Assembly: GCF_000787575.1 (NCBI RefSeq)
Contig: NW_012236531.1
Location: 1,697,396-1,761,395 of the forward strand
DNA length: 64,000 nucleotides
Direction of reading: 5' to 3'
Origin: Acytostelium subglobosum LB1
Lineage: Eukaryota; Evosea; Eumycetozoa; Acytosteliales; Acytosteliaceae
The notes under the pieces are model-generated. The model ran no database searches, was not told the origin of the DNA, and saw only the letters and a list, made by a program, of their open reading frames with translations. Of the stretch, positions 36,677-49,900 are shown piece by piece. Each line of letters begins with the position of its first letter. Position 1 is the stretch's first letter. The translations under genes were made by a program, and so were the position numbers.

Positions 36677-38335
36677 ATGGAATCATTACCAATAACAATA
36701 TTACAACGTATAATATCATATGTAGAGGATAACTTTGATAGACTGGTACTGTCTTTGGTCTGCAAGCGATGGTTTGAACACAGAGACAAGTATCTATACT
36801 TTGACACTACTCACTTGCCAACATACGATGCATTCAACAAGTACATGGACAAACAATGTTATCTCAGATCATACCTGGACATCATTCGCAATGACATCAA
36901 CAACAAAGGACAGACAATACTTGTACACAAACAAGTACCTGACAACACTGAGATGTACATCTATGATCGAAGTATCTTCATTGGTAAGCATATACATTTA
37001 CATTGTCTGTCATGAACATGTTACTGACACCAGCTTACCTAAACAGAGCCATCGAGGAGTTGGAGACAAGATATACTACAACTACAATGCATTGTCAAGA
37101 GCATAACATTTGAAGAAACTCGAGACTCGCTGTTTGATGGAGTATTCTGGTCTGAGCTTGACTCATTCGTCAAGGAGCTTCATCATGTTCATCCAAACTG
37201 TTTGATCAATCTACACTTGGAATCAGTGCCCGAGATCAATATACATCAACTTCCATTGAGCAATCTAAAGGTCAAAGCAAGTACCAATTGGCAGATCAAC
37301 AAGGACATGCTCCCAGCATCACTCACCAGCTTAACAATCATGGGTGAGAGGTTCCAAAGTAATCTCAATCATGTACTACCGGAAAGTCTAAAGATGCTAC
37401 GTATAAACGATGCATTCAATTGGAATCTACCGATAGAGTCTGGTGGTCTGCCATCGCAACTAGAGCGCATTAACTTTGGTGGCACGTTCAACCATCCTCT
37501 GGCAGGCGTACTTCCACAATCAATCAACAGACTGAAACTCGAGTATTCCAGGTTTGATCATGACTTGGTAAACATGCCATCAAACCTCACAAGACTATCG
37601 TTGCACTGTGTGCAACCCTTTGCCAGGAGGATTGACTTGCCCAACTTGCAACGCCTCAAAATCTCTCAAGTCTCTCAACCATTCACCAACGTATTCCCGC
37701 AACTTAAGATATTGTCCATAGGCAAGATTCAAACAACATTGTTGACATCGCACATCACAGATCAAAACTTCCCTCGTCTATACAGGCTCCACGTCAACAA
37801 TATACTTGACCAGGCTGGACAGCCCAAGACGGATCTCAATCTCTCAAGGCTTCCAACTACCTTGAGAAAGTTGAGAATAATATTCGCACAACCAATCTCA
37901 GCATTTCCAATTGGTCTGGAGAGTTTGAAGATGGAGTACTCTGGTCTATTCAGGTTGCATCCAGGGCTGTTACCAACCACGATCCGGACATTGGACATTA
38001 GGTCATACCAAACACAATTGGAGGAGGGTTGCATCCCTCAATCAATCAGGTCGATAAGCATCGATGGCAGACATCTTGGACAGTTGGTTGGTGATCATGT
38101 TGCTCCACTTCCATCACTACGTAAACTCACATTGAAAATAATCTATCGCAAGAGCATTATCAAACAGTTAGCAACACCATTGATACGCATTGTTGACTCT
38201 GAATATATAGAGTATACACTTCGACGTATCTCTCCGGACATATTCATCTATGTCTCGTTCAACATGACAAGATGTGGCTTCATCAATATCAATAACCTGT
38301 CCACTGTGATTGGAGCTATGGACGATGATAGTTAA
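36677..38335 (+). CDS. F-box-like FNIP-repeat protein (FNIP gene 9)
   Basis: Exons 36677-36983 and 37047-38335 give 531 residues. I chose the ATG at 36677 (MESLPITILQRIISYVEDNF, then DRLVLSLVCKRWFEHRDKYL); an upstream in-frame ATG at 36602 would add a hydrophobic 25-residue leader not seen in sister genes. Repeats include LPESLKMLRINDAFNWNLPI and LPSQLERINFGGTFNHPLAG. The tail is LRRISPDIFIYVSFNMTRCG, ending GAMDDDS. The stop lies 6 bases from that of the convergent FNIP gene 10. Confidence 0.9.
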
Positions 38336-38341
38336 CTAGTT

Positions 38342-40108
38342 TTATTCGTTGACATTAAAGCCAAAGAGTTGGCCAAGCTGATCGTCTCGGAGGAATCCAC
38401 ATTGAACAAGTTCATCGGTCCACTTGAAGTGGAGTGTAGGGGACAGTCGACGGAGATTACACTTGGAGTTAAGGATTGTTATGCTCAAATCCACGATGGA
38501 CTTTGGCAGAGCTTGTATTTGCTGGAGACCGACAGTGCTACGATGTTGGAACCGTTCCAATAACTCTAGTGAACGAAGTGATGTTGGTAATACGGTGGTA
38601 TCCATATTATACCGATCGATTTTCAATGATGTCACTGATTGAGGTAGGATACCTTGTTCAAATGGACTTTCGTAGCCTTTTAAAACAAGTGTGTCTATCG
38701 ATGATGGAAGTTGACCCATCTTGAATCTGATTGATGGATTGTTAATCCTTATGGTCAAATGTTTGATACCATGTCTAATTGATTTGAGTGGCCTGGTGAG
38801 TGGTATAGCAAGGAAGCAGAGTGACGATGGCAGTGTGGACAGGTCATGTTGATAAGTGACCAATTTGTTTAGCAAGTGTAATCTCCCGATTTCCAAATGT
38901 AAAAGGTTTGGAAAGTTGACTGAGTTGATGATCGATAGTGTACTGGACAAGATATTATGAATGTTGAGTCGTTGTAAATGATCAAATATGATCTTGTTAC
39001 TAAACTGCATGCGTTCAGACCACGTCTCCAATATTTGTAACGGTTGATGTTCGATTATATGAGTGTATGACTTGCCGATGACCATTTTGACCAATGAGGA
39101 TGGAAGTGTCGGTAGCGGTTGGTCGTATGGAATGTCAAATATCAACTCAGTTAGAGATTCTGGAAGTTGATGGCTCTCTATCTTTTGATTAAAGTCACTG
39201 CCAAGAGTGATATGGCGTAGACTCTTTGGCAGATTGTCCAATGGTTGATTAAAGTTTCGACCAAGCTCTATAGAGAGCAGTGACAATGGCAATGAGCCTG
39301 GAAGGAAGGGTTTGTTGTAAGACATTCCAAACCGGATACTTTCCAACTTGGGAGGCAGTGACCCGGGTGTGATGGAATGATCCCATAGGCTAGCCGATGA
39401 AAGGTTGAGGTATAGTAGACTGGTAGGCAGTACATCATTGGCTATTGGACAGTCGAAAAAATGACCATCAATCGATAGTTTGGTCAATGTGATGGGGAAG
39501 AATGATGAGTGGAGTTGAGAACCAGCAATTTGTTCCTGGAAGCAGATAGCCGTGACTGATTCAAGTGGGCGACAACACTCAGATATTGGTATTGGCTTAT
39601 TTGTTCTGATTGCTGTTTTGGTTCTTCTTGATGATAAATGTACAACAATCTTGTTGATAATAGACCAGTGTGATTCAACAAATGGATGCTTAGCAGAGTC
39701 CTGGAACTCTAAAAATGATATAGTCGGTATCCCATCTAGACATTGTATCAATGTATCCAAGTTATCTTCTATATTGTTTGTTAGTTTGTGCATTCTGGTC
39801 ATTCATTCATTCCATTTCATACCAATGTAATATGTATGATCCCAATATGAAGATTGAGAGGTGATTGTATTATTTGTACTAATTAATACAGACTGATGGA
39901 CATCTCTTTGTATTAGATGTATGTATGATGGTAGTTGTCTACCATCTGTATATCGATTGCTGTGCAACACTGACAAGTTATTGAAATGTAACCAACTCGA
40001 TCGTTGATTATACAAACGATTACATGTCAATGATAACATCAGTCGATCAACATTGTCCAAGTTGGTTACAATTAGTTTGAGTAAAGTGTATTGTAATGAC
40101 TCCAACAT
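38342..40108 (-). CDS. F-box-like FNIP-repeat protein (FNIP gene 10)
   Basis: Exons 40108-39823 and 39768-38342 give 570 residues, the longest FNIP protein here. The N-terminus is MLESLQYTLLKLIVTNLDNV, then DRLMLSLTCNRLYNQRSSWL; the usual CKR is CNR. Repeats are very regular (LPPKLESIRFGMSYNKPFLP, LPLSLLSIELGRNFNQPLDN, LPKSLRHITLGSDFNQKIES). The tail LRRLSPTLHFKWTDELVQCG leads to LFGFNVNE. No CaaX box. The intron is only 54 nt. Confidence 0.9.
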
Positions 40109-40240
40109 CCTTTACTTCTTCGCCTTATGTATTTGTGTGTATGGTAGTTTGGTTGATCATGTGATCAAAACTGGACACTGAAATGATCAGATCAATCAGA
40201 GATCGACGAAACCAGAACAAGATAAATAATAATAATTATA

Positions 40241-41903
40241 ATGTTAGATACAATACAACTTACAATACTTCAACATATTATATCATTCTTGGTTGATAAT
40301 GCTGATCGAGTGATGGTAACATTAGTGTGTAAACGAATGTTTGATCAGAGACATAGATACCTACACTTCAACACCAATACAATGTTATATAATCAATTGA
40401 TAGAGTCAATTCGAGATGGTAACATCAACTTAAACTCATACAAGGATATAATACATAGAGATATACTCTACAAATCAATACAAGTTGTACTCACTGCTCA
40501 ATATGATGAAAAGCAAGCGGAAGGCTCGGACCTGAGAATAGACATTGGAAGTATGATCATACTTCAAACATGTTGCCTACGGTACTTACTAACCTCTTAC
40601 TTGCTTTATTACTACTCTAGATAACAAATGTTGGAATGGTTGGAAGCATAGACTACCAACTCCCACAAACATTAATGAGGTCAGGATTGAGTATTTCAAC
40701 GGGTCATCGTTAGAGACACTTTGGGAACAATCTTTGAAGCCATTCATGGATGAGTTGTCTGCCAATGGATCATCACCAAAGATATCAGTCGTCAATGATA
40801 TAACCCCAATGGGATTTGTACCAGAGCCTTATGTTTACTTCACAACAGACTACTACTGGCCATCATTTCAAGCATTCACTCCATCCACTTTTGCAACAAG
40901 CTCAATGGTCGAGTTAGAGATTGATGGTTCAACCTGCCCATTGAAGGGCAGACAGCCTCTGTTCAATTCACTTCCAAACACGCTTCAAAATCTTTCAATA
41001 CAAGGAAGATGGAGGAATCAACCTCAAACGGTCAATCTCCCCGACGGTCTCACAGACCTGTCGTTGGGAAGGTTTGACCCTCCGTTGCAATTGAACAAAC
41101 TACCATCATCACTCACATACCTCGATCTATCAAGACCTTTGGGCCATCCTCTTCCCAAACTACCTGATAGCCTTACCCACTTAATATCTTGTGGAAATAC
41201 GTGGATCACAGAGGCACCCGCATTGAAGATGTTGGATTTAATGGAATCACCAACTCCATTCATACCAAACTCCCACTTTAAATGTCTGGACTCACTCGAA
41301 CTCGATAAAGTGAATCACATTGGTATGATATTAAGCATTACTCCCAACTCTTTTCCAATGTTGCGTAAACTTAATTACGTGGAGACAATTACCAAAGGTG
41401 TACTCGATCTCACTGGACTACCTCCAACAATCAAGACACTCAGGCTGGGAATTTGTCGAGCATTTGGAACCATTCCCAATGGTATCGTTAAACTGTTCAT
41501 CAACAACAATTTTGAAATACCTGATCGATTCAGACTGCTACCAGGACAGCTACCAGGTACATTACAAACACTTGGACTTGTAAAATACCAACAACAATTT
41601 GAGTCTGGTATATTTCCAGACTCTCTCACTTCACTAGTTTTGGATGATTATGATTTCAAGTTGAATGACAAACTGTTGCCATCATCATTGCGAGCACTCG
41701 AATGGAATGGTGGAGGCATTAGGAGCAAAAGAAGATTCCTCCAGCGTCTACCAAAATCAATAGTTGACCTATCCATCAATCACTTATATCTTATCTGTCT
41801 CCCAAACTCAATCTTCTTTCGAAAGGATTACAATCTTTCCAAGTGTGGATTCTTCAATGTTGACCAATATTTCGAAAACATAATAATAAGAGATAAATCA
41901 TAG
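40241..41903 (+). CDS. F-box-like FNIP-repeat protein (FNIP gene 11)
   Basis: Exons 40241-40550 and 40621-41903 give 530 residues. The N-terminus is MLDTIQLTILQHIISFLVDN, then DRVMVTLVCKRMFDQRHRYL. The FNIP repeats are less regular, mostly LPxxLxxLxL units (LPNTLQNLSIQGRWRNQPQT; LPSSLTYLDLSRPLGHPLPK). The end CLPNSIFFRKDYNLSKCGFF corresponds to the common tail. One base separates its stop codon from the stop of FNIP gene 12 on the other strand, so the two transcripts must overlap at their 3' ends. Confidence 0.9.
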
Positions 41904-41904
41904 G

Positions 41905-43600
41905 TTACATTGTGATACATTTTGAAGTCTTTGTTCGGTGCTTCTTGACTAAGTCCCCATTGATGGTATTGCTAAAGGAACTGTGACCACTGGTTGCACG
42001 ATCAATGAACTCTTCGAGATCTGGACGGGAAATGTCCAGAATACCACTCTTCTCAAGAGTATTTGTGAGTCGCAGGAACACCGTGTCTGAGAGTCTGTAC
42101 AACTTGAATGTCACTGCGATACTAGGCATGGTGATGGACACCTCGGTGATTGTTATAGGTAGTTTTCTGAGCTCTCTTGCAATGAATGGACAATGTTGGT
42201 CGGCCTTTTGGAATCTTCGAACGGTAAACCATAATGTTCGAAGTGATGATGGTAGCATATTGTGGTCAAGCTCCAGGGTATGCTTACGAAGGTACAGTGA
42301 GGTGACAGATTGTGGTATGTCGCCCAATTGGAATGGTATGGCATAGCCCTCCAATGTGAGATTGGTTATCGAGTCTGGAAGTAGTCCACTTCTAAGTGGT
42401 TGACAGTTGGTGGCCGCTTCAAGATTGACACGTAGTGTGTCCAAACCCACGGGCAAGGCAGATGGCATATTGTTCAGTCCAACATCCAAATGTCTCAAAG
42501 AAGGTGGTAGGGTTGATAGGTCCATTGGGGCTGGCGGCTGATCAACCAATTGATTGATTGTGAGCCTATTCAGTACTGGGAAGACTGTACCATTGATCTT
42601 TGATAACACCTGGCTTGTAACACCCTCGAACAGAAGTGTTGTGAGTAGAGGGTAAGGTGAGGTTGAGAATCTTGGCTTGACTGACTCGATCGATAGTGAA
42701 TGAAGTGATGGACATTCGATCACCTTTTCATATGAGCCTCCAAGTGCGAGATTGGTGACACTGCTGGGCAGACCATCCAGAGATTGATTGAATGAATATC
42801 CAAACTGGATTGATTCGATGCCAGGTGGCAATGTGTCTGGTGGTATCTCTCGGTTCCAGGAGGCGGCAGATCGCAAGTTCAACTTCTTGAGACCAGCGGG
42901 AAGGATGTCGAGTGTTCCATCAAAGGGACCGGACAGAGTGAGATTGGTCAGTGAGTCGGGCAGGCTGGATTGACCAATCGTATTGATATCTGAATGGTAG
43001 AATACGATGCTAAGAGTTTTGAATGGACAGTCTGACAATGGTAGTCTTATTGGGGGTATATTCAAGTATGTCATATTCACTGATCTACTGGCCAGATGTG
43101 CCATCAACTCCTTCAAATCAGACCAAAACAACGGATTGTTTGATCGTTGTGCAGTATCAAACATTGACAATGACTCCAAGTTTTGTATCCTCATCACTTC
43201 TTGTTTCCATTCCCTTCCAGCCTCCTCACCTATTCAAACATGTATAATGTTGGGTTAGTGATTGATTGAGTTTGAGATGAAGGAATATGCATGCATGCGT
43301 ACCAACATAGAATGAATGATCGAAACGATTTGATGCATCGAATCCAGGTGATTCAAAGTGTAGTAGGACAGTGTGTTTCTTTATGTTGAACAGGTCATTG
43401 TGGATGACACTTCGATATGACTTTAGATTGAGATTGTCAAAGTTGTAATTTAGTTCAGGCAAGCATGCCTCATCAAAGTTACAATACTTTTCACGTTGAT
43501 CATACAATCTTTTACATAACAATGTCAACCTTATCCTATCCTCATTGCCAGGTAACAATGATACAATCTCTTTAAGTATTACATGTGGTAGTGTGTCCAT
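41905..43600 (-). CDS. F-box-like FNIP protein with CaaX box CITM (FNIP gene 12)
   Basis: Exons 43600-43303 and 43229-41905 give 540 residues. The N-terminus is MDTLPHVILKEIVSLLPGNE, then DRIRLTLLCKRLYDQREKYC, again the DRI variant. Repeats include LPDSLTNLTLSGPFDGTLDI and LPPGIESIQFGYSFNQSLDG. The tail is LYRLSDTVFLRLTNTLEKSG and the protein ends KKHRTKTSKCITM: basic residues, then C-I-T-M, a CaaX box with Met last (farnesyl type). It is the fourth CaaX member and lies about 28 kb from the other three. Confidence 0.9.
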
Positions 43601-43779
43601 ATCTCTCTATCTCTATCTCTTTGTCTTTTTCTGAAGTGTGCGAATGAAGTCGAAAGTAAAGTGTTTTGTCTTTTAGTTTCAAACAAGGTGGGAAATGTGA
43701 TTATTTGAATGGTCTAACCCTTTTGATGACTTCATTATTAATTCAATTAATTATCTACACACAAACAAATACAAATACA

Positions 43780-46042
43780 ATGACAGATAATAATAATATA
43801 CTTCAATTTAAAGAGTTTAGTGGATTTGTTAATATATCATTCTGGCATGAGTTGTCTCAGAAGAAGTTGGATGTATTCAAGTTGAGTGATGCACCTGTAC
43901 CAATCAATGCATACTATACTTATGCCACAGCTGCTCAATTGGACCCTTTCTTAAACTTGGAGTATAACTCATTCCTACCATACAACAACAGCAGCAGCAA
44001 TGTAGCTGAAGACTCTGCTCCTTCATTCAGAGTGCCACCAAAGTCGATCGTTGTAGGTGGTACACTCTACAACTATAACACCAAGGAGGACTTTAAAGCT
44101 GCTCCCAAGGTCAAACTATTTGAGGACACTGCAAAGGCTGTATGTACATCAATCATTGTGACCTATCTCTGACTGTCCTTCTGACTGACACATAACATCA
44201 TTCAATCAGATCTGGGATGACATTATGAGTGGCGAAGCAGAGCGTGATCCATTGAGATTGAACAGGTACTTGTTGTTGACCTTTGCAGATATCAAGAATC
44301 ATACATTCTATTATATGTTTGGTATACCTGCTCTGTCATTCACTACACCAATCACTGTGAGCAAGTGCGAGCCAATCACACAGTTGCTGAATGAGGAGCA
44401 GATCAAGTCACTCAAGAGTCAGGCACCATATCAACCATTCTTTTTGCTTCAAGCCAATAGTGCTGATGTCAAGCTCGGACAGCTATCTCAGTGGAATGAG
44501 TTCTATGGCACAACAACATCAACACCGATTGTTGGCTTCTGCGACCCTTGCAACCTTGCTTCCAACCCCGGATGGCCTCTTAGGAACTTGCTCTACATGC
44601 TGGCCGTTCGTCACAATGTGAAGGAGGTTACCGTCGTCTGTCTACGTGACACCAAGTCATCGATCGATACCTCCATCGTACTCACCGTATCACTACCCGA
44701 GCAATCCAAGGAGTGGAGTGGCAAGTCGGTCGGTTGGGAGAAGGACACCAATGGAAAGATCCTTCCAAGATCAGTTTCACTTGCATCCACAATGGATCCA
44801 CTCAAGTATGTCAATCAATCAGTCAATCAATCACATGATCTATGTAACTAACTCATCATTCAATCATTAGGTTGGCCACACAATCAGTCGATCTCAATCT
44901 GAAGCTCATGAGATGGAGAATCCTCCCAGCACTGAACCTCGAGTTGATCCAGAACACCAAGTGTCTACTCCTTGGTGCTGGTACACTTGGTTGCAATGTT
45001 GCCAGATGTCTAATGGTAACATTACTCTTATACACTCATACTCACATGCCATACTAACGATACCAAACATAGTCATGGGGCGTTAGGAATATAACCTTTG
45101 TTGACAGTGGAAAGGTATCTTATAGCAATCCAGTGAGACAGACATTGTTCACATTCAATGATTGTATCGCACCAAAGGGCAAGGACAAGGCTTTGGCTGC
45201 GGCAGAGTCACTCAAATTGATCTTCCCCGCGATGAACTCCAAGGGTGTGATCATGTCAATCCCCATGCCCGGCCATTCAGTACCCGAGAATGTCACTGAT
45301 CAGGTGCGAGCAGCATACGACACACTGGTCGAGTTGGTTGAGCAGCACGATGTCATCTTCCTTCTCACCGATTCTCGTGAGTCTCGTTGGCTACCAACAC
45401 TACTTGGTCGTGCCAACAACAAGTTGGTCATCAACTCTGCCCTTGGATTTGACAGCTTCCTTGTCGGACGTCATGGTGTGAGGACTCCACATCCTGATGA
45501 GTCACCAAGCAACGAAGGTGCTGACTTGGGTTGTTACTTCTGTAACGATGTCATTGCTCCATCAGACGTATGTTATAATGTTTAGACCAAGTAAAATCAT
45601 ACTAACAATGCATGCCTTGAATAGACCTTGAAGGACAGAACATTGGGATCAACAATGTACAGTGACTAGACCAGGTCTCTCATTTATGGCCTCATCGATT
45701 GCAGTTGAACTTATGGTGTCTACACTTCACCATGGCCTTCAAGGACGTGCACCAGCAGAGATCAACACCGATCTTAGCAGTGGCGCATCAACACCATTGG
45801 GCATTCTCCCACATCAACTGCGTGGCTACCTCTCACACTTCCAGACACTACCATTGTGGAGCAACCCGTACAAGAACTGCACTGGATGCTCACAGCCACT
45901 GTTGGAGCAACTTGAGAAGCGTGGCTTTGACTTTGTTCTCGAGGTACTGAACGACTCTTCATGTCTGGTGAAGTATGCAGGCATTGATGGACTAGAGAGT
46001 GAAGTATCAATCGAATGGGACGAAGACCTCAGCGATGAGTAG
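43780..46042 (+). CDS. atg7: ATG7, E1-like enzyme of autophagy (one frame break near active site)
   Basis: Activates the ubiquitin-like proteins ATG8 and ATG12 and hands them to ATG3 and ATG10. Exons 43780-44139, 44210-44805, 44871-45015, 45073-45567 and 45625-46042 would give about 670 residues. Seen: N-terminal ATG7 domain ([20 protein letters not shown]), nucleotide-binding [37 protein letters not shown], and the catalytic Cys in [10 protein letters not shown]. The frame breaks in exon 5: TLKDRTL and [10 protein letters not shown] are in different frames, joined across ttgggatc, where one G fewer would restore the family pattern TLDQQC. This is a homopolymer position, so a sequence error is more likely than loss of ATG7. 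The rest looks fully conserved. Confidence 0.93.
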
Positions 46043-46092
46043 GCGGCCACTAGTCCAGTCCATGTGTAATACAATACATTCAATCATAACCT

Positions 46093-46753
46093 TTATCTAC
46101 TTATTAGTTCCAGATCAGGATATTCTTTTGAGATGTCAATGACATCACCGTTTGAACCAGCACTGCCCCATTGTGCTGTGGACAGTGTCTCAAAGGAGGG
46201 ACGATAACGAAGGTCACATTCGATACTTGGAGACAGATGCTTGACTGTTCTAAAGTGTTTGGGGTCGATTGTTCCATAGACTATCAGTGTATCCATTGTC
46301 TTTTTGTACATGTGTAGATAGCGATGAGTGAAGCTTCTGAGTTCAGTTGATGTAAGGAAGAGTGTGACAAAGTCATCTCTACTCCTTGGAGGTATAGTTT
46401 GAAATAATGCTATCGATATCTTGTGAGTGATTGACATGACATCATTCATTGTCAACGACTCTTTGGCCACTCCAACATCAATGATTCCTCGATCAATCAG
46501 TAAATCAATGAATAGTTTAGAGTCCAACAATAAGAACCTAAATAACTTGTAATAGGATAATGATGAATCACTAGAGATGATGATGGATTGAATGAGTTAG
46601 TTGGTCATGCGAAAGTGTCATTCAATGATTGGAATATTACTCTGGTACAATGTCGAGTGCAGTAAGACCCTTGGAGTTCTTTTGCAAGTATATCTCCAAG
46701 GACTTTAATACAGAGTAGTGATTATAACTATCTTTGATAAATCTACCAGACAT
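46093..46753 (-). CDS. Small uncharacterised protein, possible ankyrin fragment
   Basis: Exons 46753-46641 and 46537-46093 join in frame to 185 residues. The N-terminus (SYNHYSVLKSLEIYLQKNSK, GLTALDIVPE) has a faint ankyrin-repeat look; the remainder has no motif I recognise. It lies between ATG7 (stop 50 bases away, convergent) and the ATG11/FIP200 gene (same strand). A further 5' exon cannot be excluded. No function is proposed. Confidence 0.5.
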
Positions 46754-46909
46754 CTCATAAATGTGATTGAAATTGATCGAATCAATTGTTGTTGATGAGT
46801 TGAAGGACAATCAAAGTTTGCAAACTCATTACACCCATCATCAAACAACCAAAAAAGGAAAGAGATAATATAATAATATATACAAAATGAACAAATGTAC
46901 TGTGGAAGT

Positions 46910-49900
46910 TTATGCCAACTTGGCAACTATTAACTCATGGAATACTGTTCCAACGGGAAGTTCAAACATGTTTCCTGCTTCGGCCTTGTGTTCGTTAACT
47001 TCAATGATCGATCCAATGATTATCGCCTTCTTTGATCTAATTATGATTGGTACAATATTGTTAGTTGTGATTGACATATATGTTTGAATGGACCAACCAA
47101 TCAACTTACACTTCATCCATGAACGAATCGAAGCAATCAGGTGACAGGTAGTATCGTGGACATTTCTTGTTGATGGCCTCATAGACACCTTTCTTGACAT
47201 ATGAAAACACTGCCAATCTGCTGTGCTGGAAGTTGGATAGTTGGGCAGTCTCCTCATTCTCTCTAGAGTTGATGAATTCCTCCAACAATTGACGATGTAT
47301 CTTCTCGGTCAGCTTCTGCTCACTGAGAGAGAGCTGCTCCAAGGACTTCTCCATTGATAGGTAGCTGTCCTTGAACTGTCTGAGCTTGCCCATCACAGCC
47401 TGCTGTGATACCTGGTCCATTGGAACGTCGAATATCTCCTTGACACGCTGCACTAGGTTGGAGGCCTCCTGCAGCTCCACGGACAAGCTCGACACCTGTT
47501 GCTCCTTCTTGTCCATCTGTGTGAGTGAGTTGGCATAGTTGATGTTGGACATGTCCAGCTGCTTCTTGAGATAGGCGATCTTCTCCTCGTTGAGTGTCAG
47601 CTTCTCCTTGCACTGCTCGAGCTCCTCGTTCAACTTCTCGATGCTATCCAGTAGTTGATCGTTTGTCTCGGAGTTTGATATCTCGATTGATCTAAGCTTC
47701 TTTGATAGCTCATCGGTGCTGACCAATGCGCTGTCCAGTGTGTGCTCCTTGTCCTTCAACTTCTTCTCCATGTCTGCGCACCTCTTCTTGAGCTCCTTCT
47801 CATCGTGCTCCATCTTGTCCACTCTCTCATAACTGTGGTTGAGTGCATTGATTGTTTCCTCGTTGGACGCCTTGAGACTGGCGATCTCCTTCCTCTGCTT
47901 CTCGACACTTTGCTCCAGTGTATCCTTGGTCTTTGTCAACTCTTCGATTTGCTTGTCGCCGTCTGATCTCTTCTTTAACAACTCGCTATTCGTTCTCTGT
48001 AGGTCATTGTTGCCCTTCTCCAGCTTGAAACACTCTTGCTCCTTCTCCTTGAGGATGGTGTTGAGTGACTGAATCTGATTGAGTAGGTCCTCCTTCTCCT
48101 TCCTGGCGCCCTCCTGCTGCTCCTTGACCTGTGTCTCCAACTGTGCCAGTCTTTCGGTCTGAACGATGATGACCGAGTTTGATTCCTGTAGGTCTTGCCT
48201 CAGACCATTGAAGCTCTTGTCCTTGGCCATTGTGTCCTCCTCGACATCCTTGATCAGGTCTTGAATGCGCGCCTCCAATCTCTTGATCGACTCCTCATTG
48301 TCGCGAAGCTGTAGCTCTGAACGATTCAACACCTCATCCTTCTGTTTGGAATCATTCGTGAGGTCAGCCAACTGCTCCTTGAGTATACCAATGATGGTAT
48401 CCTTTGATTCAACATCGCCATTCTTTGCATTGCTCTGTTGTCTCAACATATCAAACTCGATACTGAACTGAGCCAGTTGATCCTTGAGTTTGGCAATTTG
48501 ATCATCCTTCTCAGTCACCTCTTTCTCGTGTTGGCTCGACTCTACCTCCCACTTCTTTGAGTCGTCGGCTCTCCTCTTTGATTGTCTGTCCACCTCATTC
48601 CTCAACACCTCCAGCTCCACCTGTAGCTTCTTGATCATCGCCTCATTGCTCTCCACTGTCTTTTGAAGCTCACCAATCTGTGCCTCTTTGGCTTTGATCT
48701 CGTACTGTCTTGATTGAGCCTCGCCCTTGACATCATTGAGCTTCTTCTCCAGCTCAGACATGTCGCCAGTCAGGACACTGACCCTTCTCTCCAACGCCTG
48801 CTTGTCCTGCTCGAGCGTGGCCAGCTTGCGATTGGTATCGGTCACCAATGACTTGGACTCGGACAGTTCATTCTCCAACCTGGCCTTGGTCTCTTGTGTC
48901 TGGTCCAAAAGCTTGGACTTCTCATCGAGCTCGGTGTTCATCTGCAACTTGGACTCGATGATCGAGCTGTTTGATATCTGAATGAACTCCTCGTGTCTGG
49001 CGATCTGCTCCTTGAGGTCGTTGATCTCGCTGCACAGCTCCATCTTCTCTCTGACTACATCGGCCAACTCCATTCGCAGTGCAGACATCTCTGTGAAGCT
49101 TTGATTGTCCTTTTTGCCACTCTCGCTCTGTAACTGCTCCACTCGATCTCTATACTGCTCCAGACTCTTTAGGTTCTTTGCATTCTCAGTCTCCAACTCT
49201 TGAAGCTTTGTGTTGAGCTGTGCTTCATGCGCCTGCAACGACTCCATGCTCTTCTGGTTGGACTGGTTGTCCTGCAAGAGTGTGGCAATCTCCTGCTCCT
49301 TCTCCTTCAGCTCCCTCTTGAGACCATCGATCAATGAATTCCTTGTCGTACTCTGTGTGATACTCTCGCTCTGCACCACCTTTGACTTCTCCAACAGATC
49401 CTTGTATCGATCCTCTGCACGTGATGCCATCAAGAATGTCGATTGTAACTTTGCCTCCAAGTTCTCAATCTTCTCCTTCTGCTGTAGCTCCATCAGCTTT
49501 GAGTTCTCCATCGATGAGATCATGCTGGCACGATCATCACCTGGTTGCTTCTTCTTGAATGATTGAAGCTGTGGGTCATATCCATCGACCATTGTGAACT
49601 CATCCTCATCGTTACCCTTGAGTAGGTTATCGTAGATTGGTGCCAGGTTGTTGTCAAAGGGTGGAAGGTGAAGTTGGAATTGAGGCAGTTGCTCCTTTAG
49701 AGAGTTGAATACACCAGGTGGCAAGAACTGGAACACTCGCTCGATGAACTTTTGTCGCTTCTGATTCTCATTGTCTCTAATGTCATTGAGTGATTGGATG
49801 AATCTGCTCAGATTGGCATTGACTGTGTTGCCAAATCGTCGCCTCCTCGATGTCTCGCTGAGGGCATCCTCGTATGCCGCGGGCATGTTGTGGATGCACT

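Noticed and set aside
38369-38724. Plus-strand frames inside FNIP gene 10
   Set aside because: They overlap a well-supported FNIP exon on the minus strand and carry no motif.
46705-46926. Minus-strand frame with Phe/Ile-rich sequence between the small gene and the FIP200-type gene
   Set aside because: It overlaps the supported exon 1 of the 46093-46753 gene in another frame and is mostly AT-rich intergenic DNA.
46887-47087. Plus-strand 66-codon frame with a hydrophobic end
   Set aside because: It overlaps the last exon and last intron of the FIP200-type gene on the other strand, where the claw domain is clear.
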